Origin: Ideonella sp. MAG2
Lineage (GTDB): Bacteria > Pseudomonadota > Gammaproteobacteria > Burkholderiales > Burkholderiaceae_C
Direction: 5' to 3'
Length of the DNA: 64,000 nt
Assembly (NCBI GenBank): GCA_004359425.1
Contig: PTEU01000002.1
Span: 333,991 to 397,990 of the forward strand
The stretch's first letter is position 1, and every line of letters starts with the position of its first letter. The notes beneath the pieces were generated by a model. That model was not told the DNA's origin and ran no database searches. It was given only the letters and a program-made list of their open reading frames with translations. Positions 56,624-64,000 of the stretch are shown here, piece by piece. The translations under genes and the position numbers were made by a program.

Positions 56624-58398
56624 TCAAGCCTCGGTGGTCAGCGGCTTGTAGGGCACGGTGATGGTGACCTTGGTCCCGCAGGGCTGATGGGCCATGACCG
56701 TGACGTTGGCCTGCGTGCCATACAACAATTGCAGGCGCTCTCTGATATTGGCCAGGCCCACGCCGGTACCCGCCGTGGCGGCATTGCCAAAGCCCACGCC
56801 CGTGTCGGCCACGGTGACGCACAACTTACCGTGGACGATCTCGGCCGCCACACGCAATGCCCCGCCTTCGCGGCATTGCCAAAGCCCACGCCCGTGTCGG
56901 CCACGGTGACGCACAACTTACCGTGGACGATCTCGGCCGCCACACGCAATGCCCCGCCTTCGGCCTTGGGCTCCAAACCATGGCGGATGGCGTTCTCCAC
57001 CAAGGTCTGGATCATCATGGCCGGAAACTCCGCAGACAGCAGGCCGTCCGGCACCTCAATCTTGGCGTCCAGGCGTTCTTCCATCCGGACTTTCAATATC
57101 TCCACATAGGGCCGCACCACCGCCAGCTCGCGCCCCAAGTCTCGCGCGCCACCTTCGTTCGCGTCACGCATGGTGGGCATGCTGGCCCGCAGCAAAGCGA
57201 TCAGGTTTTTCTGCATCTGGCTGGCCCGTGGGGGGTCCGTCTCGATCAGAAAATCAATCGACGCCAAGGTGTTGAACAAAAAGTGCGGCTCCACCTGGGC
57301 CTGCATGGCCGCCACGCGGGCCTCCAAGACTTGCCGCCGCAAAGACTCAGCTTCTGCCGTTTCGGTGGCTTGGGCGGCCTTCACCTCTGCCTGCATCTGC
57401 CCCTTGTAGGTCACCTTCAGGATGATGGAGGCCACAATCCACAGCAAGGCCAACTCGGGCAATGCATCGCCCAGCCGCACCTCGTGGGTAGACACCTGGG
57501 TACGGCGTTCCTCGGCGCGAGCCAAGTCTTTTTCCGCCTCACGCTCCGCCTCAAGGGCCTCTACCAGGTCTTCACGCGCTTGTTCAATCGTGTCTTTCAG
57601 CGTCTCAGCGTCAGCACCAGGCGGTAGGGTGATCCTGACTTCCTTGTCACCGGCCACGATCTGCACCACTGGCTGGTCGTTGACCACCACCCCAAAACTC
57701 CCCTCCGAGGCCTTGGCTTGGGGCCTAGTAGCACCTGAGGCACCTGAGGCAGCGGACTCAGGCTCGGACGCAGCGGCGTCACGAGACTGGATGCGCACGC
57801 CATTTCCATCGATGGTGATATCGACCCGCTCGCCACCCAGCGTCACTTTGTGAGAAGTCTCGCTTGATTCGGGCGGTGTGGAAGCCTGCGTGTGGGGCGG
57901 CTGCGGCACTGAAGGTGCGGCGGGAGCCACCTTGGTCTTGGGCGAGCGGCTGGGTTCGGCAGGATGTTGAATCGTTTCGGTAAAGCGCCAACTGAAGGGC
58001 GGTATCTCACGCAACACCAATGCCGCAATCATCAGCAATACAGAGAGCAGGGCAAAGCGCTTCCAGGAAATGCCCACCAACCAATTGGCATAGGCATGAA
58101 AGCCGCGCACTGCGGCGCGATAGGCCTCACCCAGCACTTCATAGGGCTTGTTCGGCCCTCCTTGGCGAATAGGCTCCACCTTGGGCACGGCCAAGGGTTC
58201 GGTACTCGGGTCAGGCTCAGGCAACTCTGGCGGGCCATCGGTGCGAGGCATGGGCACCACCCGAACAGGCTTGGACACCACCACAGGCTTCTCAACCTTG
58301 GCGGGTGCCGGGGACGGCGTGCTACACGCAGCCACACTGAAGATCAACAACACGGCCAACCCACACCGGGCGACGCGCAGAAAGTCTGCCAACAACAT
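56624..58398 (-). pseudogene. LytS/AlgZ-type histidine kinase, frameshifted by tandem duplication
   Basis: The gene encodes a membrane histidine kinase. It has an N-terminal hydrophobic segment with a lipobox-like VAAC, a Pro-rich region, a second helix (FALLSVLLMIAALVL), a strand-rich region with two short similar units, a helical linker, a third hydrophobic helix, then QVEPHFLFNTLAS (phospho-acceptor His), the N box LVENAIRHGLEP and the ATP lid start DTGVGFGNA. A 92-bp duplication then shifts the frame. The intact tail (G2 box GTGVGLANIRERLQLLYG, end at 56624) is present in the other frame, so one copy removed restores a full kinase. Translation as found would stop at 56638. Start 58398 is preferred; 58548 (GTG) is an alternative. 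Confidence 0.85.
56778..56962. repeat. Exact 92-bp tandem duplication inside the kinase gene
   Basis: The block 56778-56870 recurs without a mismatch at 56870-56962 (period 92, sharing one base). Because 92 is not a multiple of three, it breaks the kinase reading frame within the ATP-binding domain. Perfect identity means that it is either recent or an assembly error. Confidence 0.95.
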
Positions 58399-58580
58399 GA
58401 TGAGACACAGCCCGATCAAGGCTCGATAAGCAATAGGGTGGGCACCATAGCGGCTCTCGGGGCGAATGCACAGCGCACAAGTGCTAGCACCTCGGGCCGC
58501 AGCGAAAGATGCGGCAAAAACGCGCAGGGGTGTGGGCCGAAAGTCCACAGCCTCGGAGCAATGCTCAACGAGGGGGAGGG

Positions 58581-58656
58581 TGGCGCGCCCGGCTGGGATC
58601 GAACCAGCGGCCCCTGGCTTCGGAGGCCAGTACTCTATCCACTGAGCTACGGGCGC
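58581..58656 (-). tRNA. tRNA-Arg (anticodon CCG)
   Basis: Acceptor arms GCGCCCG and CGGGCGC pair, the anticodon arm CTGGC-CTCCGAA-GCCAG gives anticodon CCG, the T arm contains GGTTCGATCC, and the CCA end is encoded (58583-58581). The D arm contains GCTCAGTGGATAGAGTA. It reads CGG arginine codons. It lies upstream of the kinase gene. Confidence 0.95.
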
Positions 58657-58739
58657 CTGCGATGGGAGTCGAAGCGGGCATTCTAGCAGCGCCAGCGTCC
58701 GTCACACAGGATGAAGCCTCAGCCAGAGCGGAGCGCCGC

Positions 58740-58745
58740 TATAAT
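58740..58745 (+). promoter_or_regulatory. Probable -10 element of the cytochrome c gene
   Basis: A perfect TATAAT on the plus strand lies 117 bases before the cytochrome c start. No clear -35 consensus is seen at the expected spacing. Confidence 0.45.
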
Positions 58746-58861
58746 CGCGCGTCTTTCATGGCTGGCCTTGCGGCGGCCATGCAGGCCCCTGAGTTGTGCT
58801 CAGGCCCCTTATGCAGCGCTGCAAGCGCTGGTTCATTGACAGCCCAGAGACCGAGGACTCC

Positions 58862-59410
58862 ATGAGCGACGCTCACGACAACGCCCAGCACGATCTGCCG
58901 CACGAAGGGCCCATCAAGACCCCCAAGCAATTGGTCTGGTCTGTCGTGGCCTCTTTTGTGGTGCCCATCATCGCCATCATCCTCTTGGTGAACTTTGTCG
59001 CCAGTGGCAACAAAAGCGCCCCGGGCACCAAGGCCTTCAGCGAAGAAGCGGTGGCGCAGCGCATTCAGCCCGTCGGGGCCGTCACGCTGAAGTTGGGTGG
59101 CGATAACGCCGTGCTCAAAACAGGCGAGCAAGTCTTCCAAGCCCAGTGCGCGGCCTGCCATGCCACCGGTGCCGCTGGTGCACCCAAGGTGGGCGATGGT
59201 GGTGCTTGGGGCCCGCGCGTGAAGAACGGCTATGAAGCCCTGCTGACCTCGGCCCTCAAGGGCAAAGGTGCGATGGGGCCTCAAGGTGGTGGTGATTTCT
59301 CAGACGTAGAAATCGGCCGCGCCGTGGTTTATATGGCCAACCAAGGCGGGGCCAAGTTCGACGAGCCCAAGGCCCCCGCGGCCGCCTCTGCGGCCAGCGC
59401 TGCGCAGTAA
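58862..59410 (+). CDS. Membrane-anchored c-type cytochrome (cytochrome c5-like)
   Basis: This 182-aa protein has an N-terminal cytosolic segment, one membrane anchor (LVWSVVASFVVPIIAIILLV, about residues 25-44) and a periplasmic cytochrome c domain with the haem motif CAACH (96-100) in VFQAQCAACHATGAAGAPKV. A downstream Met in KGAMGPQ probably gives the sixth iron ligand. The C-terminal tail is Ala-rich. It transfers electrons in the respiratory chain. The ATG at 58862 starts MSDAHDNAQHDLP. Confidence 0.92.
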   Translation: MSDAHDNAQHDLPHEGPIKTPKQLVWSVVASFVVPIIAIILLVNFVASGNKSAPGTKAFSEEAVAQRIQPVGAVTLKLGGDNAVLKTGEQVFQAQCAACHATGAAGAPKVGDGGAWGPRVKNGYEALLTSALKGKGAMGPQGGGDFSDVEIGRAVVYMANQGGAKFDEPKAPAAASAASAAQ

Positions 59411-59446
59411 GCAGCCCTGAAGCGGTCGGCCAGCGACCCCCACAAG

Positions 59447-59470
59447 AAACCACCTTCGGGTGGTTTTTTT
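59447..59470 (+). terminator. Terminator after the cytochrome c gene
   Basis: AAACCACC pairs with GGTGGTTT around a stable TTCG tetraloop, followed by TTTT. It lies 36 bases after the stop and separates the cytochrome gene from the convergent unknown gene. Confidence 0.9.
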
Positions 59471-59475
59471 GCGCT

Positions 59476-60015
59476 TCAGCCTGCCCGCGTGGCCTCGGGG
59501 CTCAGGCAATAGCCAAACTCTGCGGGCATTTGGCCAAACGGCAGCTCTCGCAAGGCCCAGCGGCCTGTCTCAATCTCGTCGGCCGCCAACGCCACATCTT
59601 GGCTGTGTACCAGGCCGAAGCCCAGCGAGGTTTGGGCAAACACGCGTCCTTGCTCATCCAAGCACGCCTGCCGCACCACGGCGGCCTGGCCGGTATGGCT
59701 CTTGCAACACAGGTTGCCACTGGGCTCACGATGCAAGCGCCACACCCAGGGGGCGGCTTCCAATTCCACAAAAACGCGCTGCGGGCCATTCTGGAAAAAC
59801 CAGCAACCCGAGCCATCGGCCTCGTAATTGCGGGCGATGAACTCGCGCAGCTTGTCATGCACGATCTTGCTGCCTTTGACCTCTGGAAAAGGCCCGGCCG
59901 CTTGGGTGCGGTCGTCGCGCATATACCAGTCGCCGCGAGCATCCAGCGCCAGCCAGCCTACGCAGTCGGGCACATGGGGCCATTTGGCCAATGCAGCTTT
60001 GACGATGTCGTCCAT
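59476..60015 (-). CDS. Conserved hypothetical protein (DUF-type, Burkholderiales)
   Basis: This 179-aa cytosolic protein starts MDDIVKAALAKWPHVPDCVG. It is rich in Trp and Cys with CVGWLALDARGDWYMRDD, GSKIVHDKLREFIARNY, GCWFFQNGPQRVFVELE and HTGQAAVVRQACLDEQGRVF. I recall similar proteins only as unnamed conserved families in betaproteobacteria. No signal peptide or catalytic motif is seen. It lies 9 bases from the YheT-like gene on the same strand, so it is in that operon. Confidence 0.65.
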   Translation of the reverse strand: MDDIVKAALAKWPHVPDCVGWLALDARGDWYMRDDRTQAAGPFPEVKGSKIVHDKLREFIARNYEADGSGCWFFQNGPQRVFVELEAAPWVWRLHREPSGNLCCKSHTGQAAVVRQACLDEQGRVFAQTSLGFGLVHSQDVALAADEIETGRWALRELPFGQMPAEFGYCLSPEATRAG

Positions 60016-60024
60016 CTGCTGAGC

Positions 60025-61005
60025 TTACTGGGGATGCGCCAGCCAGTCCAACACGGCGGCGGGCATGTCCACCACCTGTGCGGGCCATGGCCCGGCGGGA
60101 AAGCCCACATGCCCACCCGACTCAGGCTGCCACAGGCGCACATAGGGGGAGCCCACCTCACTGGCGGTGGGCAAACATGCGGCAGGCACAAAGGGGTCGT
60201 TGCGGGCATTCAGCACCAGGGCAGGCAGGCGAAGCCGTTCTAAATGCGGCTTGGCCGAAGCCCGCGCCCAGTAGTCCTCGGTGTTTTTGAAGCCATGCAG
60301 GGGAGCGGTGAACAGGTTGTCGAACTCGTAGAGGTCGCGGGCCGCACGCAAACGCTCGCGGTCGAACAGGCCTGGATGCTGCTGCCACTTGGCCAAGGCC
60401 TTGGGCTTCATGGATCGCAAGAACATGCGCGTATAGACCTGCCTGCTAAAGCCTCGCCCAATGGCCTGGCCACAAGCAGCCAGGTCAATGGGCGAGCAGA
60501 TAGCCGCCACGGCCGAGGCGGTTTGGCTTGCCGCCTCTCCCGCCTCTTGAGCCCAGCGCAGCAGCGCGTTGCCGCCCAATGACACCCCCGCCACCTGCAA
60601 GGCCTGGTTTGAGCGTGCGCGCAACCGCGCCAAGATCCAGCCGATCTCTTCATAGTCGCCCGAGTGATAAGCGCGTGGGGCCAGGTTCAACTCCCCTGAA
60701 CAACCTCGAAAATGAGGAATTGCCAGTGTCCAGCCGCGCCGCTGTGCTTGCGCCGCAAAGGCCTGGGCATAAGCGCTTTGCGACGACCCCTCCAAGCCGT
60801 GGAACAACACCACCCAGGGTGCAGCACGCTCGGCAAAACGGAAGTCCACGTCAATAAAGTCACCATCGGGTGTGGCCCACCGCTCGCGCTGAAACACCCA
60901 AGGCTCGCTCGCTCCCCGGCCCGCTAAGGTGGCCGCCCAAATGGTTTGGGCATGGCCGCCGGGCAGCCACCAGGGCGCACGGTACTGCAACACAAACAGG
61001 CTCAA
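60025..61005 (-). CDS. YheT-like alpha/beta hydrolase
   Basis: This 326-aa protein of the YheT/AB-hydrolase 4 family starts at TTG 61005, overlapping the previous stop by TTGA. It has WWLPGGHAQTIWA (the PGGHxQT landmark of the family), VVLFHGLEGSSQSAYAQAF (oxyanion region), the nucleophile elbow GVSLGGNALLRW, LVLNARNDPFVPAA (acid) and ESGGHVGF (His). It is predicted to be a cytosolic esterase/lipase of unknown substrate. Confidence 0.85.
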   Translation of the reverse strand: MSLFVLQYRAPWWLPGGHAQTIWAATLAGRGASEPWVFQRERWATPDGDFIDVDFRFAERAAPWVVLFHGLEGSSQSAYAQAFAAQAQRRGWTLAIPHFRGCSGELNLAPRAYHSGDYEEIGWILARLRARSNQALQVAGVSLGGNALLRWAQEAGEAASQTASAVAAICSPIDLAACGQAIGRGFSRQVYTRMFLRSMKPKALAKWQQHPGLFDRERLRAARDLYEFDNLFTAPLHGFKNTEDYWARASAKPHLERLRLPALVLNARNDPFVPAACLPTASEVGSPYVRLWQPESGGHVGFPAGPWPAQVVDMPAAVLDWLAHPQ

Positions 61006-61451
61006 TGCAGCACCGAGGGAGCCTCAACCACCTCGGGAGGCACATGGGGCGTGCCGGGGCTGGCGTGGTGCGACGCCAAACGCCAGCCCTGGGTGGTTTT
61101 GAAGTAGACGTTGGTGGCCATCACCCAGCCCACTCGCGGGCCTTCGGCGGTCATCAGGTCAATACGCTCCATCACGCTGTGTACCGAGCAACTGAGTGAC
61201 TGCACGCAGCGCACATTCTCGGCATGGACTTGAATGGCTCCATTGGCAAAGACGGCCTCGAACGCCGCCCGCACCGCCGCATGCCCCACCATGCGTGGCC
61301 CGCCGGGGTGAATGCAGACGATGTCGTCCTCTTCCGTCCACAGGGCCATCAGCTTGTCGATATCGGCCTCGCGCAGCGCTTCATAGAACTGCGCCTCCAC
61401 ATCATCGGGCGAGGCCATCAGGGCAGCGGTCTGGGCTTTGTGGTGTGGCAT
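61002..61451 (-). CDS. NTF2/SnoaL-like protein
   Basis: This 149-aa protein has the cone-shaped NTF2 fold pattern: VEAQFYEALREADIDKLMAL, HPGGPRMVGHAAVRAAFEAV and GWRLASHHASPG. It has no recognised catalytic residues and could be an isomerase, hydrolase or binding protein. ATG 61451 is used; a TTG at 61469 would add six residues. It is coupled to the YheT-like gene and lies 22 bases from purU. Confidence 0.78.
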   Translation of the reverse strand: MPHHKAQTAALMASPDDVEAQFYEALREADIDKLMALWTEEDDIVCIHPGGPRMVGHAAVRAAFEAVFANGAIQVHAENVRCVQSLSCSVHSVMERIDLMTAEGPRVGWVMATNVYFKTTQGWRLASHHASPGTPHVPPEVVEAPSVLH

Positions 61452-61472
61452 GGCAGGCTCGTCTGGCAACGG

Positions 61473-62369
61473 TCAGCGGAAGACCACCGTGCGGTGCCCA
61501 TTGAGCAAGACGCGGCGTTCCACATGCCAGCGCACAGCCCGGGCCAACACCACACATTCCACGTCTCGCCCCACGGCGGTCAGGTCGTCGGCCGAGAGCG
61601 AATGCTCGACCCGCGCCACGTCTTGCTCGATGATGGGGCCTTCGTCCAAGTCCGGCGTCACATAGTGGGCGGTCGCGCCAATCAGCTTGACCCCGCGCGC
61701 ATGCGCTTGGTAATAAGGCTTGGCACCCTTGAAGCTGGGCAAGAAGCTGTGGTGGATGTTGATGGCTCGCCCGGCCAAGTGCTGGCAGAACTCGGGCGAG
61801 AGAATTTGCATATAGCGCGCCAACACCACCAGGTCCACCTTGTGCTCGTCGATCAGGCGCTCGACCTGCTGCTCTTGCGTGCGTTTGGTGGCAGCGTCCG
61901 AGCCGGTGGGCAGCGGCAGATGATGGAAGGCAATGCCGTAGCTGGCCGCCAAATCGGCAAAAGTGGTGTGGTTGGAAACAATGGCCGGAATGTCCACCGG
62001 CAACTGGCCGCTCTTCCAGCGGAACAGCAAATCGTTGAGGCAGTGGCCGTGCTGACTCACCATCAACAACACTTTGGGTCGGTCACTCACCGCATGGAAG
62101 CTCACCGACATGTTGAACTGCGTGCGCACATGGCCGAACAACTGCGCCAGCGTGCCCGCATCGGCCAGATGGGCCGGTGCCTCGAAGTGGACCCGCATGA
62201 AGAACAGGCCCGTGGAGCCCTCGCCTTGCACATCGCCAAACTGCTGCGAGTCGATGATGTTGCAGCCTGCTTGGTAGAGCAGGCCTGAGACGCTGTGAAC
62301 AATGCCCTTGGTGTCGGGGCAGGACAGGGTGAGGATGAATTCGAGCGCGCGTGCGGGGGTTTGAGGCAT
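61473..62369 (-). CDS. purU: Formyltetrahydrofolate deformylase
   Basis: This 298-aa enzyme hydrolyses 10-formyl-tetrahydrofolate to formate and tetrahydrofolate, supplying formate for purine synthesis and balancing one-carbon pools. The N-terminal ACT domain (about residues 8-90) includes LSCPDTKGIVHSVSGLL. The catalytic domain has the INIHHSFLPSFKGAKPY segment with the catalytic His, and the Asp in HYVTPDLDEGPIIEQ. The start at 62369 (MPQTPARALEF) is preferred over 62393. It is divergent from ppx. Confidence 0.93.
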   Translation of the reverse strand: MPQTPARALEFILTLSCPDTKGIVHSVSGLLYQAGCNIIDSQQFGDVQGEGSTGLFFMRVHFEAPAHLADAGTLAQLFGHVRTQFNMSVSFHAVSDRPKVLLMVSQHGHCLNDLLFRWKSGQLPVDIPAIVSNHTTFADLAASYGIAFHHLPLPTGSDAATKRTQEQQVERLIDEHKVDLVVLARYMQILSPEFCQHLAGRAINIHHSFLPSFKGAKPYYQAHARGVKLIGATAHYVTPDLDEGPIIEQDVARVEHSLSADDLTAVGRDVECVVLARAVRWHVERRVLLNGHRTVVFR

Positions 62370-62428
62370 GGTGTCTCGATTGTACGAAGGCATCGCGGCT
62401 CCATGTGCCGGGGCGGCACAATGGCCCC

Positions 62429-63483
62429 ATGCCTCTACCCAGTGCCCCCCTCTTCAGCCGCGACACCCTGGCCGCCATTGACATCGGCTCCAACAGCTTT
62501 CGCTTGGAAATCGGCACGGTGCGCGATGGCCGCTACAGGCGGCTGCAATACATCAAAGAAACGGTTCGCCTGGGGGCGGGGCTGGACGCCCAAGGCGAGT
62601 TGACCGAAGCCGCCATGCAGCGCGGCCTGGCCTGCTTGCAGCAGTTTGCCCAAGCGCTGCAAGGCCTGCCCGCCGCCCGGGTGCGTGCCGTGGCCACGCA
62701 AACCCTGCGCGAGGCGCGCAACCGCAACGCTTTTTTGGCCCGCGCGCAAGAAGCGCTGGGCTATCCCATTGAAGTGATTTCAGGGCGCGAAGAGGCCCGG
62801 TTGATCTACGCAGGCGTGGCCTTTTTGCAGCCCTCGAACCGACGCCGCTTGGTGGTGGATATCGGGGGACGGTCTACCGAGATGATCTTAGGTGCCGGGC
62901 GCACGCCCAGTACCGCAGAGTCCTTTGGCATTGGCAGTGTCAGCCTGTCCATGCGCTACTTTGCCGACGGCCGCTTCACACCCGAAGCTTTTCGAGCCGC
63001 CCAAATTGCCGCCGGTGCCGAGCTGGAAGAAGCATTGGCCCCCTTCAACCCACGCCGCTGGGACGAAGCCCTGGGCAGGCGGCCCATCTGCATGAGATCG
63101 GCATGTCCGTCTCGCACCACGACCACCACCGCCACAGCGCCTACATCGTGGCGCATGCCGATGTGGCTGGTTTTTCGCAAAGCCAGCAGTTGCAGCTCAG
63201 CCAACTCATCCTCGGCCAACGCGGCGGCCTGCGCAAGCTCGGGGCTCTGGTGGAAGACCCTTTGCGAGCCTTACAGGTGATGTGCTTGCGGCTGGCCGTC
63301 ATCAAGTGCCATGCGCGCGGCGAAGTGACCGATAAAGCACTGCGCCTGCGCCTGCGCGGCACCACAGCCGAGCTGAGCTACAGCACAGAATGGGCCGACA
63401 GCCACCCCCGGACCGTGCATTTGCTGCATGAAGAAGAAGCCGTTTGGGCGCGCGAGCGGGTGTTGCAGCTCCGGCTGCCCTGA
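62429..63483 (+). pseudogene. ppx: Exopolyphosphatase Ppx/GppA, internal deletion
   Basis: The N-terminal 216 residues are a good Ppx: AAIDIGSNSFRLEIGTV, EVISGREEARLIYAGV and LVVDIGGRSTEMILGAG. At about 63078 the frame changes, and the C-terminal domain resumes as AAHLHEIGMSVSHHDHHRHS to the stop at 63483. Compared with the roughly 500-aa family, about 150 residues are missing between, including the GxSGT and LAGGLAIL region. The product as found would run in the wrong frame to 63280. It is either an inactivated gene or an assembly collapse; the contig end and adapter are only 0.5 kb away. Confidence 0.85.
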
Positions 63484-63514
63484 GGCCCTCCTCCCCCACT
63501 TCCTCTTCAATCGG

Positions 63515-63968
63515 TCAAGGCAAGCTCAGTGGGCCGACTTGGTCCATCCACAGCGGGCCTTGGGCGTCGCCTCCACCATCGCCAAAGCTGTGGCTGCGCG
63601 GGGCACTGAACAGGGCACGATAGCCGCCGTCCCAGTCCCAGGTGTTGATCAGCACCCGCGCGCCTTTGAGCGAGGTGCGCCGCCCCAGCGCCGAGGCCGG
63701 CAAGGTCAGGTGGATGGTGTGCGTGGCGGCATCCACATTCAGCGCTGCCGCTGGCGTGATGGCCCGGCCTTCTGAAGCAGCGCTCGCGCCCTCGTGGTCA
63801 AACAAGGCGTTGGACCACCCACCCACCCGCAAACGGCGGTGCCAACGCATGCCCTCAGGCAGCGTGCCGCGCTGCAGTGGCATGACGGTGGCTCCCCCCG
63901 GCTCGTCAGGCAACTCAATGAAGGCGGTCAGCATCACGTGGTCAAAACCCAGTGCAGGGCTCCAGGAG
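63515..63968 (-). CDS. C-terminal fragment of a carbohydrate-related exported protein
   Basis: About 150 residues are seen, with the N-terminal part lost beyond the contig end. The sequence is strand-rich with LTAFIELPDEPGGATVMPLQ, WHRRLRVGGWSNALF and ARVLINTWDWDGGYRA, which resembles the C-terminal DOMON-like domain of glucodextranase-type glucan hydrolases. This is a weak match. An apparent start at 63985 would come from adapter sequence (MCIRDS) and is not real. Confidence 0.4.
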
Positions 63969-63987
63969 CTGTCTCTTATACACATCT
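63969..63987 (+). other. Tn5/Nextera mosaic-end adapter at contig end
   Basis: The 19 bases CTGTCTCTTATACACATCT are an exact mosaic end used in transposase-based sequencing libraries. The 13 following bases do not match the standard Nextera adapter tail, so they may be a chimeric read. The sequence from 63969 on should not be trusted as genomic. Confidence 0.95.
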
Positions 63988-64000
63988 CCCACCGCAGCTG

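Noticed and set aside
63515..63985. Complete gene starting MCIRDS at the right end
   Set aside because: The first six codons are adapter sequence, so only the C-terminal fragment up to 63968 is genomic.

Overview
The window is a 64 kb contig segment from a betaproteobacterium, most likely Burkholderiales and close to Comamonadaceae. Supporting signs are the glnK-amtB-gshA order with the Acidithiobacillus/betaproteobacterial type of glutamate-cysteine ligase, the GC-rich coding style, the complete F1Fo ATP synthase operon in the order I-B-E-F-H-A-G-D-C, and a LytTR/LytS-type two-component pair next to a tRNA-Arg gene. The genus cannot be fixed from the sequence alone.

Layout. (1) 1-5.5 kb: nitrogen and redox genes (partial VOC protein, gshA, amtB, glnK), with a sigma-54 promoter and an NtrC-type site upstream of glnK, then comM. 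(2) 5.5-32.4 kb: a large surface-polysaccharide island. Two glycosyltransferases point left; a kpsM-T-E-D-like ABC export set points right, followed by a 891-aa and a 1439-aa multidomain glycosyltransferase, a sulfotransferase, a serine hydrolase, an acyl carrier protein with a ketoacyl synthase, a second sulfotransferase, three proteins of unknown function and two more glycosyltransferases. Four further sulfotransferase-family genes run in the opposite direction. This is the main accessory region; the gene content predicts an exported capsule that is sulfated and perhaps acylated. (3) 32.7-39 kb: DnaQ-like exonuclease, cNMP/CBS/DUF294 protein, Tat-exported PhoD-like phosphatase, HDOD protein, AEC transporter. 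(4) 39-45 kb: priA, an intergenic region rich in DnaA-box-like sequences, hemE, then lemA and two TPM-domain genes. (5) 45-52.6 kb: the ATP synthase operon. (6) 52.7-64 kb: SMP-30-like lactonase, subtilase, two-component system, tRNA-Arg, cytochrome c, hypothetical protein, YheT-like hydrolase, NTF2-like protein, purU, ppx and a partial carbohydrate-related protein.

Three points affect how the right end should be read. The histidine kinase is frameshifted by an exact 92-bp tandem duplication. ppx has lost about 150 internal residues with a change of frame. The last 32 bases begin with a perfect Tn5/Nextera mosaic end, so the contig terminus is an artefact. The duplication and the deletion may therefore be real mutations or assembly errors.

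How the parts may work together: the island has its own export machinery (KpsMTED type), assembly enzymes (at least six glycosyltransferase proteins, one of them carrying two catalytic modules) and decorating enzymes (six sulfotransferase-like proteins, one Ser hydrolase or acyltransferase, and an ACP/KS pair). The usual group 2 capsule genes for the lipid-Kdo linker (kpsC, kpsS, kpsF, kpsU) and the PAPS-forming genes (cysD, cysN, cysC) are not in the window.
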